From Lanius collurio (lineage: Eukaryota > Chordata > Aves > Passeriformes > Laniidae), in assembly GCA_020086605.1 (NCBI GenBank), contig JACBWW010000016.1, forward strand, positions 25,935,168 through 25,999,167: a stretch of 64,000 bases of DNA. The letters are read 5' to 3'. Position 1 is the first letter of the stretch; the number at the start of each line of letters is the position of its first letter. The position numbers and the translations under genes were made by a program. The notes below the pieces were generated by a model. The model made no database searches. It was not told where the DNA came from and was given only the letters and a program-made list of their open reading frames with translations. Of the stretch, positions 1-12,422 are shown in pieces.

Positions 1-540
1 ATGATTGTGTGCATCATGTCATATTGTTTGTCATAGAGGGGGGCTCTACATTTTCCCCTGCTCTGGAGCTGCTTCCCTTGCACAGCTGGGCTGTGCCATA
101 GATGTGGCCACCGGCTGGGAGTGTCCTGTGCCTGCCCAGACACAGGTGCCATCTCACTGACAGGCTCTGTTTATTGAAACAAGGCTCCCCATACACCCAC
201 ACCAAATAATTTGCACCTTGTTCCTGTTCATGGCTTTGTGTTCTTCATATGACCTGTGGTTCCAGGTTCCTTGCAAAGGGTTTCTGGAAAGTCCCTTGAT
301 CTCCTCATGGAGGACCCAGCACAGCTCGTGCAAGACCCACTCAAGGCTGAAATGCAGTGGAAGAGGGAGCCCTCCACAGCACAATGACAGCCTATAAAAG
401 TGAAGAATGAGGTGACAGAAGTAGCAGCAAAAATTTTATCGCACCCAGCCAATATGGGTCCAGGGAAATACAGAGAACAAAGTTAATAAAAACAGGATGG
501 AAAATAAATAGTGGAAGGAAAAAGAGGCATGAATCAGCAT
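1..540. other. gene-free stretch, nothing recognised
   Basis: I see no exon, RNA gene or known repeat family here. Short open frames of 60-76 codons occur on both strands, but they have no domain, and stops close every frame quickly. The base composition is mixed and matches surrounding intergenic or intronic avian DNA. Confidence 0.6.
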
Positions 541-583
541 TTGTTTATTTGTTTATTTGTTTGTTTGTTTATGTATTTATTTG
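541..583. repeat. TTTG/TTTA tetranucleotide microsatellite
   Basis: Alternating TTTG and TTTA units run for about 43 bases, with one interruption near the right end (atgtatttat). This is a simple-sequence repeat of the kind that varies in length between individuals. Nothing suggests that it is the tail of a retroposed gene. Confidence 0.85.
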
Positions 584-1430
584 AAGGCCTCATTCACCGC
601 TGACCTGCAAAAGAGATATCCCAGGAAATGCCAACACCATGCAGAGCTCATCAAGAGAGAACCATGCAGGGACACAGGGAGTGCCAGGTGCAGAGACACC
701 CCTGAGGTCAGGGGCTCCTCTGTACAGGTTTTGCAGCCAACTGGGAAACAAACCCCTGCTGAACACTTGCATTTTCCATGTCCTCAAAGACTGTCTTTGC
801 AAATCCCATTCTTATCAATTCTGATTCTCCCCATTAATGGCTTTGCTTGGCAGTTTCAGAGGACTAATGAGCTCACTAACAATGTTCTCCTGCCATCTTT
901 CTGCTCAGAATGTTTAAATGATCTGGCTGTAAAATCCACGGTCATTACTGGGTATTCGTGATTACCAGTCCTTTTTCTAAACACATTGTCAAGGTTCCTG
1001 AGCCTGTGTACCTTCAAGGTGACCACAAATTAACAGCTATTTTGGCTTACTCTTCAAAAGTCTGACTACAACAGTGCTACATGCAGTAAATCACCCCTTG
1101 AAAGGTATTTACACAGCAGACAACATGTGTACAAATATTTCTCCCCACCAGCAGCACAGCCTGGTGGGTGTCCTCCCAGATGTGTCACCATAGCCAGCAC
1201 CTACCTTTCAAACCCCAGCTGGGTGCACTGTGGCAGGACTGGCTCAAGGACAAGAATAAAAGTAAGAGATATTGCTTCAGATTCTTCCAGAATCTAATTT
1301 CTGTTATTTCTCTTGCCAAAAGAAAAATAAAAATGTCTCTCAAACACTAGCATCTCCGATTGGAAAAATTACCCTTCTGTAAACAAGTGCACAAACTTGC
1401 TCTGAAGAAGGCATTGGTCCAACAAGCTCC
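584..1430. other. gene-free stretch, nothing recognised
   Basis: A 134-codon open frame (557-961, plus) crosses the microsatellite and continues here. Its predicted protein is low in recognisable features and its start lies inside the simple repeat, so I treat it as chance. No repeat family or RNA is visible. Confidence 0.5.
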
Positions 1431-1538
1431 GAGCACCCTGGTCCAGCAGGATGGGTCCTACTCATTGCAGAGGGGGTTGGAGCAGATGACCCTTAAATGT
1501 CCCTTCCAACACAAACCATTCCATAACTCTATGATCAT
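1431..1538 (+). mobile_element. CR1 LINE 3'-UTR fragment, sense orientation
   Basis: The segment runs from a 'gagcaccctggtccagcagg' start through 'ttggagcagatgacccttaa' to 'ccataactctatgatcatct'. This is the usual order of the CR1 3'-UTR: the 'ccctggt' box, 'gatgaccttt', 'cccttccaac', then the ATTCTATGAT-type end. Only about 110 bp remain, which is typical of 5'-truncated avian CR1. No coding part survives, so the copy is dead. Confidence 0.85.
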
Positions 1539-3680
1539 CTTGAGCCAGAACAACAAAGCAGGAGTCAATGGCTTCCCACAGGGTGTCTGCTCAGACTAAA
1601 CTCTATTTTCCCAAGTTCCCAGTGACCTGTTACTGCACCGGCCGGAATGCAGCCATCCGCCTCACTGAGCAACTGCTGCAGCAAACAGACATAGAACTCA
1701 TCGTGTTTGCTTTCCCTGACTACAGAGACCTGATTAGCAAATGAATATGAGCTGTTCGTGCCAGAGGAGCCCTGACCACCATTTGTGATGTCATTTCTGC
1801 CATTTCTTATCAGCTCCTCACCACAGCTCAGCTCTGTCATTTCCAGCTCTGAGCAGCCACCCTCTGACCGGGTGTCACAACCAATAATCAAAGTTCACAA
1901 ATATTCTAGACAGTAAAAGAAATGCAGTTCAATTCACATCTCTACTATGTTACTCAAAGGCCAAACAATTCCACCAACATCAGGAGTTGCCCCAGTTCAC
2001 TTCCAGCACAGTGGTGATTTGCAGTCAGCTGGTTGTTAATTTAGCCTAATTGCATGTCGAGTATGTGTGTGTGCGCACCTCCTTACAGAGATTTATCTGT
2101 TTCTGCCAAAACACAGAAAATGTTTAGTACAAGCAGACACTGAGAACATTTAAAACTGAACATCTAACATTTGTCACAAATATAACAAATTCAAAGAGAA
2201 GAGTTACAGTGATTTGTTGAGTTCAGCACTGGGAACTACTGGTTGCACATACAGGAGAACTGGATTTCAAAGAAAAGATTTTGCTGTGTTTTGGCCTTAC
2301 TTTAGGCAAGAGGTCTGGGTCGAGGCTATTAACAAGGATCAGCACCTAATTTCCCCACAAGGACAGATTTCCCCATGAGGACTAACTTGGTGGGAGCCAG
2401 AGCAGGACCAGCTCATGAGAACCTCAGGGCTTTTTGAGGTGGCATTTTCCCCCAGAAGACACAACCTACACACATGGCTGCAAGCCTGAGGAATGCAAAC
2501 AACTGAAGTCCCAGTGTGCTGGCTTTGCTTTGAGCCAATAACTAAATAATTAATTGTTAACACATGAATGATGGTGTCTGATGCTTTTTCATGTCTAGGC
2601 ATGGCTGCGTATAAGATCAGAGGATATGTTTAAATTTAAAGGAAGCACCATTCGGCATCAGTTTGTTGTGGTTAGGAAGAAATGGTACCTGGGGGTAATT
2701 GCTTCAAGACTTAGCACTAATATTGTTTTCCCATCCTGATTAGAGAATAAAGACTTTCATTTGTATGTTTCACAAAGGCATGAAGTCTTAAGGCTTCAAT
2801 CCTTGTTGTGTTTTGCTATGGACCATTAGGATAAAAGGAGAACACACATCTGCAATTGAAGTACACTAGCCCAAACACATCTTACTGCTTTATGCCTTTT
2901 GAAATTATATTTAAGTTTTGGAATATGAACAATAAAAAGGACAGAACAATGGGAAAATGGAAAGGAATATGGTATGGCGTGATGCCTTTAGTATTCCGGG
3001 GTGCGACAGCAGCAAACTGATAGTTTACCATGTGCCCTTTCATTTGAAAGGCCACCTGCCAACTCATTCCCATTTTCCCTTTGCTGGGTTATCAGATGCA
3101 TTTAAATGAAAGCATTCCTGGGACATGCTGGAATGCTCATCTGTGATGAGAGCAGGAGGCCATTGGTGGATGGGCCTGGCTGTGGGGGCTGCTCTGAGAC
3201 CTGCCCACCACAGCCCCTGCCAGGCAGAACTTCTCTCCCAGTCTGGATGTGAACTCTAGATTAAACAGCCCATGAATTAAAAAACTCTCTCTGCTCTGAT
3301 TAAGCTCAGTCCAGATGCCTCAGCAGCTTTTCATACAGTCCTGGGTCTGACTCCTGAGATACCTTCAGCAGCCAGCACAGCTCCCATTCCCCTGCCAGCG
3401 TGTGGAGCAAGGCACAGCAAGGAGAAGGCTTCACTCTGCTCAGTGTCAGCAAAACAGGGGCTGCAGTTTTGGCCTTCCTGCCAGGAGGGGCCTCAGGAGG
3501 GGCAGCCTTCAGATTCCTGCTGGAGAATTTGCAGAAAAGCCTTTTGCTTCCAGTTGCACCACGAATAGCCAGAAGTTGGGCTATTAATCATTGGCTATTC
3601 AGCTCAGAACAGGCAGTGGATGTGTTCCTGGCACAGGAATAGTGTAGGTCTGAGGGAAGTCCTACAGAAGCCACTAAATC
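1539..3680. other. gene-free stretch, nothing recognised
   Basis: This is mixed-composition single-copy DNA. There are small AT-rich patches, for example around 2540-2565 with 'ttaattgttaac', which resembles an HNF1 half-palindrome, but one such word is weak evidence. No exon, RNA gene or transposon is visible. Confidence 0.5.
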
Positions 3681-3682
3681 TC

Positions 3683-3730
3683 CACAACACACACTTGCAC
3701 ACACATGTGCACACACACATGCACCTGCAC
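3683..3730. repeat. imperfect CA-rich microsatellite
   Basis: The stretch is dominated by CA dinucleotides interrupted by TTG and TG (acacacttgcacacacatgt and following). It is an old, impure dinucleotide repeat. Confidence 0.75.
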
Positions 3731-5032
3731 GCTCTCACCATGCCCATTGTTTGATGCAGAATGGTTTTAGAAGAGGCTCCAGCAGAACACCCTGCCTATC
3801 TGTCTCCATCTTCCTGACCATTTTGGGAAGGAGGCCCAAGAGGTGCATTCTTCTTTTTGATGGTGGGAAGTTACAGCACTTCTTTCTCTTGGGAAGTTAT
3901 CCTCCTTACACCCCTGGGGTTCATCCTTAGCTATCTGTGCTTCATCCTGCAACACAGTCCTGAAAATCTTCAGGAGATATTTGAGGAGGAGAAACTGGAG
4001 ATAAATGGTCTTTGTTTGTATAATGATGATGGGGTTTTTTGCATGCTTGTTCTTCCTCTTACTGCTGTCGTTTTCTCTTGCTCTCCAACCTCTTCACTTC
4101 CTCAGTAAACAAGCAGTTAATTGCATTTGGTAACTGCTGACCCTTTCCCAAGTGGTCCTGAAATGCTGGCTTTATTAAACATAGTTTTAATGTTACCAGA
4201 CTCACTTAGCAGTGTCCAGTGATGGATGATTTTGCACAGATCATGAAAGGGATCATTTATAATTGTTGACTCAGCCACTCTCCACACAAATGGCATGAAG
4301 CCTCATCCCAGGAAGCAGCAATTCCAATGGGCTGGCACTGAAAATTGGCCACAAAAGCCCTTCAAAATGAACAAAGAAACTATTATAAAGGGCACTATGT
4401 ATTTTTCGTGCAGAACTCCCCGAAACTCACGAAACTTCCCCAAAGTTTATTTTCCATAAATTTCATTTAAAAGAAATTTAGGAAGCTTTGTACTTTACCT
4501 TGATAGATTCACAGTGTATCCCCAGTGGAAGGAAGTACCACAGACATAGAAATGCTAAATGGATTCTTGTATCAGCACCATCACAGTGATTACCAAATAA
4601 ATTCATAATTATGATACACTTGAAGTATTAGGAGGAATAAAAGATCAAACACACCTCCTTATCAGGGAATAGGAGCTGAAACTACAGACCATAACATGCT
4701 GTGCTGAGAGATAAAGATCATGTTACCATTGAATTTTTTATACCCTCCAAAGGTCAAAACCACTTCACCATAAAATTTTCAGTGTCACAAAACTCAGAAG
4801 TTGTAAATGTGTTTTTGTTCTAGTCTAGTCATGCACACAAATTATTGGAACCCTTAAATTAGAACATCAAATAAAAAAATCAGGATGTGGAAGTTCTCAT
4901 CATGACATTAGAGTGAATATTTCTGAAAATCTAATCCATTGGAAATGGTCATAATTACTGTAAAATTGCATCTGAAACTAATTTGTTCATGCATACACAA
5001 ATGAAACAGAATTACATTTCTCTTTTCTCTGC
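3731..5032. other. gene-free, AT-rich stretch
   Basis: Most of 4380-4980 is AT-rich with short poly-A and poly-T runs. I see no repeat family. An 83-codon plus-strand frame (3857-4108) with hydrophobic segments has no recognisable family and is probably chance. Confidence 0.5.
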
Positions 5033-5047
5033 TTTTTTTTTTTTTTT
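5033..5047. repeat. poly-T tract (15 T)
   Basis: A pure run of 15 T lies about 185 bp upstream of the large minisatellite. It could be the reverse complement of a retroposon tail, but no recognisable element body is attached on either side. Confidence 0.8.
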
Positions 5048-5233
5048 GGTACAAAGGAAAGAGGAGACACCAGCCTCCTTTGAATATCAGGGTCTTTCGA
5101 ATGTTTTGATCTTCTTTGAAATTTTCTCATCAAGGGCCTTATTAAGGCAGCAGAGTCCAAGCCTGACACCTTACAGAGCTGCAACCCAAACACCAGATTC
5201 AGCTGCAAGCCCAGAGCCACCTGCAGACATGCT

Positions 5234-6576
5234 CAGAGTTCACACTTCCCTGGGCTCGCACTGCCCTGAGCTCACACTTCCCAGAGCTCACACTTCCCTG
5301 AGTTCACACCTTCCCTGAGTTCACACCTTCCCTGAGCTCACACTGCCCAGAGCTCACACTACCCAGAGCTCACATGTTCCTGAGCTCACACTGCCCTGAG
5401 TTCACACCTTCCCTGAGCTCACACTGCCCTGGGCTCACACTGCCCTGAGCTCACACTGCCCTGGGCTCACACTGCCCTGGGCTCACACATCCCTGAGCTC
5501 ACACTGCCCTGAGCTCACACATCCCTGGGCTCACACATCCCTGAGCTCACACATCCCTGAGCTCACACATCCCTGAGCTCACACTGCCCTGGGCTCACAC
5601 TGCCCTGAGCTCACACTGCCCTGGGCTCACACTGCCCTGGGCTCACACTTCCCTGAGCTCACACATCCCTGAGCTCACACATCCCTGAGCTCACACTGCC
5701 CTGAGCTCACACTTCCCTGAGCTCACACATCCCTGAGCTCACACATCCCTGAGCTCACACATCCCTGAGCTCACACTGCCCTGGGCTCACACTGCCCTGG
5801 GCTCACACTGACTGCCCTGAGCTCACACTGCCCTGGGCTCACACTGCCCTGGGCTCACACATCCCTGAGCTCACACATCCCTGAGCTCACACTGCCCTGG
5901 GCTCACACATCCCTGAGCTCACACATCCCTGAGCTCACACTACCCAGAGCTCACACTGCCCAGGGCTCACACTGCCCTGAGCTCACACTGCCCTGAGCTC
6001 ACACTGCCCTGAGCTCACACTGCCCTGGGCTCACACTGCCCTGGGCTCACACTGCCCTGAGCTCACAATTCCCTGAGCTCACACTGCCCAGAGCTCACAC
6101 TGCCCAGAGCTCACACATCCCTGAGCTCACACATCCCTGAGCTCACACTGCCCTGGGCTCACACATCCCTGAGCTCACACATCCCTGGGCTCACACTGCC
6201 CTGGGCTCACACATCCCTGAGCTCACACTGCCCAGAGCTCACACTGCCCAGAGCTCACACTGCCCTGGGCTNGCTCACACTGCCCTGGGCTCACAATTCC
6301 CTGAGCTCACACTGCCCTGAGCTCACACTGCCCTGAGCTCACACTGCCCAGAGCTCACACTGCCCTGAGTTCACACCTTCCCTGAGCTCACACTGCCCAG
6401 AGCTCACACTGCCCTGAGCTCACACTACCCAGAGCTCACACTGCCCTGGGCTCACACTGCCCAGAGCTCACACTGCCCTGAGCTCACACTGCCCAGAGCT
6501 CACACATCCCTGGGCTCACACTGCCCTGGGCTCACACATGCCTGGGCTCACACTGCCCTGGGCTCACACTGCCCAG
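5234..6576. repeat. large 16-bp minisatellite, about 84 units
   Basis: The region is a head-to-tail array with unit CTGAGCTCACACTGCC. The common variants are CTGGGCTCACACTGCC, CAGAGCTCACACTGCC and CTGAGCTCACACATCC. A 17-bp form (CTGAGTTCACACCTTCC) occurs near both ends. About 1,343 bp divided by 16 gives roughly 84 copies. Most units contain GAGCTC, a six-base palindrome; in GGGCTC variants it is lost. The unit is not a multiple of three and carries TGA in one frame, so it is not a coding repeat. One N (6272) and one 4-bp insertion (near 5808) break the register. Confidence 0.97.
6272..6272. other. single ambiguous base inside the minisatellite
   Basis: The only isolated N in the window falls in the array, where the register reads 'gggct', N, 'gctcacac'. 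The phase of the 16-bp unit is broken exactly here. That pattern suggests a contig join or a collapsed section rather than a simple base-call failure. Confidence 0.8.
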
Positions 6577-9500
6577 GGGAGAGATGTCTCAGCACTGAGA
6601 GGGATGAACTGCTACGATTGCCCACAGCCCAGGTGATCAGCACCCTGCACAGGAGCAGAGCTGACCTACGCTGTTCTGAGAATAACTCTGTGAGTCCTGT
6701 CGGTGCCTGTGCTGTCTTGGCTGATCTGGAGCTCTTGCATTGGCAGTGGCCCCTCAGGATGAGGCTCCAAGGAGTGCTGGGAGTGTGAGCAAGGAAAGAT
6801 GGATGATTGGTTCCTTTGCTCTCCCCTTGACCTGTGTGGTAGCTCAGACTGAGGTGTTTCTCCATTTTGTGTGCTTTACATCTGCCAAGAACTCTCAGGG
6901 ATGGTTCTTGCTCAGCCTGCAAGTACGGTGCAAAGTCAAGCCCATCAGTTCCTCAGAAAGCCAGTACAGGACACTGAGAGACTCGCTGGTGTCTCTAAAT
7001 CCAAGCACAGTTTGCCAGCAGCAGCCAGACTTTGGCAGTGGGGGACCCTGCAGGTGTTCCTGCTGTGCAATCCCACGCTGGCCATCAGATCCCCACCGGG
7101 CCAGGGGCTCGGTGCCAAGGGCCGTGGGCAGCTATGGGCACGGGCACTTGTGGGTAGTGGACAGCCATGGGCTGGAACTTAAAACTTCTGGGCAAATTTC
7201 TTGCTCTTGGAAACTTCATCGTTTCCAGTCACTTGCTAGGGTGAAAAGCTGGTATTTCTGCCACCTTGGAAGAGAAAATAAAACTACAAAATTTCACTGT
7301 CCAGAGAGATTTGTGTATTGCCACTCGTTTCACCTGGTCTTTCTCAGGAGATAACCCCAGGTTACCAAGTGTCTTTAGTCATCTCATGTTAAGACTTTCT
7401 GGTTTCATGTTTTAGGCCATGGCTTTACTCCAGCTATTTGCCACAAGACAAGAAGCACACTCAGTGTCTCGGCCTCAGGTGCAATTTAAAAGCAAATCTG
7501 AAGCATGTAATGAGTCACTGTACAGAGGTAAACGTTGTTTTCTCTCAGAAGCAGGGGTTTGTGCATGTGTATCTCAAATATTTATCCCATGCTTTTTGAT
7601 ATACTCTCAACTTCACAAACTGCAGAGAAGGGAGTTGACTCTATTGTAATTCTGTTCTTTAATCATGACAAAGGTTACTTCTTTTCTAAGAATATTATCA
7701 TTCCTTTGTATTATTTCAATATCTTATTTCTCTGCTGCTGTTACATTAAACTTAATTGAATTTAATACTATAAACCATGGGCATGAGACCATTACCCAGC
7801 CTGAGCTACTTGAGTTGTACTTCTCAGTGTAGTCACTAAGAAGACATCAGAGGAGTTTACATTTGGCTGCTGACTCAGCAGACAGAGACTAAGCCTGGGT
7901 TTTTTACCAGCTCCAGACCCAGAATAGGAAGGCTTCAGCTCTGTTATGTTATTCATGGCATTAATGAAACCCTGTCACTGCAACAGAAGATGGACTCTCC
8001 ACTCCTGGGACTCAGTGTTAACAAGATCTTCTGCTTCGTGCTGTCAAGCCCAAAGGTAACACAAAGGTTCCTGTGGTCTAAGGAATAGGTAATGAGGCAA
8101 AAGGCATGAGTTTGGATTTTCTTCCATTGCTGGGACTTAAAACTTCTATTTCAAGTGCACAATTCCTTCAGGTGGAATACCAGGCTTTCCAAAGAGGAGA
8201 GATGAGGAACCTTCTTCCAAGACTTCCCCACAGTGCCTGTAGCCTGCAATATTATTGTTGTCTCCACTAAAAAGATGAAGCAGATGCAACATAGAAATCT
8301 GCAAGGTTTGGTTTTTTTTAGGCTGGGAGTATCTTTTGAATTATCTTGAAAGGAATCAGCTCATGTTTGAAAACCAGGCCTGGTGAGCCTCTCCCCTGCC
8401 CATGGGTGGCTGGGGGGTGGTTAGTACATGGAGGGGTCCTTCAGAGTAAAACCCTACAGATAAAGCACAATTTCTTGCAAGTCATGCTCCATCTCAATGA
8501 GAATATCATCGGGCAGAGTGTTTGGATCAGAAATCTCAAGGGTGAAAAAAGGGTGTTAAAATACTGAGCTGGAGTGTGTTCAGTCTTCCAGCATAAATTA
8601 CACAGCTGTTTAATATTATTTACTAGTGTAAAAATGTGCTTAGAACATTCAGGCAAATCCAGAGAACATCCAAATGCACATATTTGATAGATCTCTGAAA
8701 GAAAACAAGGTATGTACCAGTATCCATGACAACAAAGCCACTGCGATCCATGGGTATGTGAGCAAGACATTGCTTAGCATTATGGAAATCTCAAAAAGCC
8801 TGCTGCTGCTGAGGGCAGAGCTTTTCATGGATATTTTCATGCATATTATGTTTATTACCCATTTCCAATTAGGTATCTTGATGTTTGGTGAGGTTTGGAA
8901 TTTGTTAGGAGGAAGGAGCCCCCTGGCTCACTGCAGAGGGGCAGCCCAGGAGCATGGTTGGCAGCCAGCACCCAGCTGTGAGGTACCACTGGCTCTCCAC
9001 ATCCCTGGCACCCCTCAGTAGGGTGAGGGACGAGTAGAGGTGGTGCATCACTGGCATTGGGCTCTCCAGTGAGACAGGACCATGGGAAGAAGCACACAGG
9101 GCTGACCAGCACCTGAAATCAGGTCTGGTCCCAGGTGACCTGCCTGTCCTGCCCGTGTCCCCACTGTGTCCTGCCCATGGGTGCACCAGCAGCTCCTGTG
9201 GGTGCCTCTCCCCTCTCCCTGTCCCAGCCCCGTGCAGGGGCAGCACTGGCTCCAGCACAGTTCAGGTGTCAGGCAGCCTGCAGACCCCAGACAGGGCACA
9301 GGGGGGCTTCTCCACGCAGATCTAGGCTGGCAAGGTGATGTTCCTGGAGGGAAATAAATCCTGGGATGTGCTAAGAGGGAAACGGTGTCAAGGAAAAACC
9401 AAACACCTCTTAGTCCTGTTTTCCTGTCTTGCTTCCAGTGCCATCTTTCTGATCCATGGAAATCTGCCACATCAATGAGCCCCAGCTCAGAACTGCCCTA

Positions 9501-10560
9501 AATTTATGCCAAATGAAAAATAAACTGGAAAATTCAGAGATGTCCTCCACAAGACCCACTGTTCTGCAAGCAGCACAGAAAGAAGGGAGGTTCCTGTGCC
9601 GTTGGTGTTGGCTGGTCCCAGGAGTAAGGGCTGGCTCTCCCTCAATGGTTCTCACCAAAATGAGCTCCTCCCCATCCCATCGGTGATTGCCAACAACAAA
9701 ATTAGCCACCTCTGCATTAATGCAGCCAGGGCAGCCCCTCAGCAAGCCTTCAAATTCAGATACTGTAAGACTCTCACATGGAACTATACTGCAGGAATCA
9801 GGGAGAAGAAACAAAGACCCCTGAAACACGGCCCCATGTTGCTTTCCTGGAGTTTGCACTGTGACTCCACTGACCTTTCCCCATTTCAGTGTGCTCCTAC
9901 TCACAAGAGCTCAGGGACCTCTTCAGGAGTAACCCAGATGATACAAACCTTTGCATGACACTGGAAGTTACCATTCTTCCAGGGAAGTCCCCCCTTACAG
10001 ACTGTTATTCACATGAGAAACTTTACATCCTGTCATTTACTTTTTGGGTAAATATTCATTCCGCTGCCTCAGTTTCATGACTCCTTATTTCTGGCATAGG
10101 AGATTCTGAAGAGCAAAAGTGAGTAAATGTGTGACTTTGGAACAGAAATGATGATGCTCTTTGAAACAAGGGTCACTGGATAATGCAGGAGTCCCGCTTC
10201 TCCCTCAAATGTTTTCTGGGTTTTGGTGGGGTTATTTTCCCACAAATAGCTTTTTTATTTCCTGAGAAAGGGGCTGTGTGAACCCAGAGTGCCCGTTGGA
10301 AAATCTGTTGTTGTGTTTATGAACTATACAATTGGCTGGAGATTGTGACATGAATAGCAATTTAGCAAAGGGACAGAAACAAACCATCTGTGCCTGGGTG
10401 GAACCACGTCTGCACAATGTCAGCTCAGGGCAACTTTTTACAGGGAAAATACAGTAATTATAACTGAGAACACGTTCATAATGGAGTCGTTGGCACGACC
10501 TTAACTACAGCGATAGGAGAAGCCATTAGGTGTTCACTACGATGGGTTAAGGAAGAGAAG
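6577..10560. other. gene-free stretch, nothing recognised
   Basis: I find no exon, RNA gene or repeat family in these 4 kb. GC rises between about 8,900 and 9,330, where overlapping open frames of 85-140 codons appear on both strands. This is the usual effect of fewer stop codons in GC-rich DNA. A 204-codon plus frame (6740-7354) has no visible domain and no codon pattern typical of a conserved protein. Confidence 0.5.
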
Positions 10561-10589
10561 TCTCTGTGCTGGCTCTCCAGGGTCAGAGA

Positions 10590-11245
10590 GACGAGGACAT
10601 TCCTGCCAGCTGCCTGACAGCATCCAGAGGGGTGGCAGAGCCGGCGCTCGGAGCGGGGGGACCACGCTCCATGTGGGCTGGGACCCCCAGAGTCCCATCC
10701 CGGGGAGGGGAGCAGCTCCACACTGTGGCCCCATAGCGCGGGAGCTCCCACGGGGAAGAGGAGAGGCAGAGACACGGCTTGGACCATGGGCAGAGAGCCG
10801 GCAGCTCCGCTCTCTTCCTCCTCACCGGTGTTTCCCTGTCTTCCCTCTGCAGGATGGATTTGGGGTCCCTGGGTTGGAAAGATGCCCCGGTGCCTGTACA
10901 CTCCCCTCTGCCACGGCACGGGCGAGGATGGGCTGAGTCCTCACAACCACATTCCTGACTGAAGCGACTGCCGTCGGGATTTTCCTCACACGATGAGCAC
11001 CAGCTCCAGCGTGGCCCAACTCAAACCTGCCCTTGCGCGGAATGAGATGCTTTGGGCCACTCTCAGAGGCTCGGCGCGACCCCCAGCCCTGACCCCGCTC
11101 CTTCCCGGCATCTCTGACCTCCTGGCACACTGGCCTGCGGGGCCCGCACGGCTCCCTGAGCAGCAGGGAGGGACCCTCCGGCTCAGCTGCCTGCGCTCCC
11201 GAGCGGCACTCCCCCTCCTCTCGGATCCAGCGGGGCTGAGCATTT
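10590..11245. promoter_or_regulatory. CpG-rich block, possible promoter or enhancer
   Basis: By eye I count about 39 CpG in roughly 650 bp, against near absence in the flanking kilobases. The density is moderate for a CpG island. A run 'ttccctgtcttccctctgca' followed by G, near 10,833-10,853, resembles a splice acceptor on the plus strand. Open frames of 80-147 codons exist on both strands, but all look like products of GC richness. It is one of a pair with the denser block at 12.06-12.42 kb. No TATA box or start codon context lets me fix a transcript. Confidence 0.5.
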
Positions 11246-11264
11246 CCAGCATGGCATAAATTAA

Positions 11265-12050
11265 TTTAGCCTGCGGCAGTAAAGTGCATTACAGAGGTGA
11301 TTATATTCTGTACTAGAGTGAATGCACCTTAATAAACCCCAGCCAAATGCATACAGAAAAGGTAACGCTGCGGATTTATCTTTTTTTTTTTCTGTATTCT
11401 TTTATGGCCTCCATTTGCTTTTGTTCTCTTTTTTTATCCTTTTGGCTTTTATGTTTGCAAGTGATAAATTTTCCCATGTTTTACATTTTATATGTAGTTT
11501 ATCTCTTTATTTTGTACTTATATTGCATTGAAAATGGAATGAGTCTTTAGAATAATACAGCTGATATTGAATTTTTTAAATTGCTATTGGGTATATACTG
11601 CATAAGGTGGTTATCAGATCTCCAACTTAATCATGGGAAAATATTGCTATGGGGAAAGCCGACTGAGTAACAATGAGACCCCTATGCTTTCATAAAATTT
11701 ATTTAACTATAAACCTATTATAAAACATTAATATAGAATTCTCTTACTTTCTGCTACATTCAGGTCAGATTTATTGTACACCATTACTGAATTCACACCA
11801 AAACTGAATTAATCGTGCAGTCTCAGAGGTTCCTATTTGAGTTTATCAAGATATGCTCCTGCTCTCAGGATTTCCTGACTGCCAAAGTCAGTAAATACAA
11901 ACAAAATTACAGTTTTGCTGTAGTTCAAAAGTGGAGATTCAGGGGTGAGATAGAACATCATGTGTTTGTCCTGCTAGAGATAATGGTTGACCAAAGCTGA
12001 AGGGCAGCCAGTGAAGCCCGAAACCTTCCCAAGTACCTTGGACAGCCCTG
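11265..12050. other. AT-rich spacer between two CpG-rich blocks
   Basis: This stretch contains T-rich runs (11 T at 11,381-11,391) and low-GC DNA such as 11,560-11,760. No gene or repeat is recognised. Its position between two CpG-rich blocks and its slow, complex wording would suit non-coding regulatory DNA, but that cannot be shown from one sequence. Confidence 0.45.
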
Positions 12051-12064
12051 GAATTGCAAAGGCC

Positions 12065-12422
12065 ACAGCCACCTCCCGCAGTCAGCCGCCAGCGATGCAA
12101 AAAGGCCCGGCACATTTCCGCGGTGATCACCTCTGCTGGCGCCCCGCTGGCACTGCCCCAGGGTTCTGCAGAAGTGCTGGGCTGCTGTTCTTCCGCGGCA
12201 GCCCCGCAGCTCCAGCGTCGCCCAGGCTGCGGATGGAAACCCCGCTCAGGGGCAGCGCGGCTCCGGGCAGGTGGGAGCGCACCTCCGCTGACCGCTCCTC
12301 TGCCGCAGCCAGCAAACCGCGCTCTGCGCCGGAGTCGAAAGCCATGGGCACGGCGGCGGCGTGATGTGAGAAGTGCAGAGTCACCCTGCTGGCAGCGGCA
12401 TCGGTCTGCGCTCACAGCCGGT
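12065..12422. promoter_or_regulatory. CpG island without an identified gene
   Basis: I count about 35 CpG in roughly 350 bp, and the sequence is strongly GC-rich, with CCGCGG twice, GCGCGG and a CGGCGGCGGC run. The flanking DNA is CpG-poor, so the block has escaped methylation-driven decay, as promoters and some developmental enhancers do. Open frames run through on both strands (158 codons minus, 164 codons plus). They are low-complexity Ala/Arg/Gly/Pro-rich and match no family I know. A promoter for an unseen long non-coding RNA, or a first exon whose partners lie outside the window, are both possible. Confidence 0.65.
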
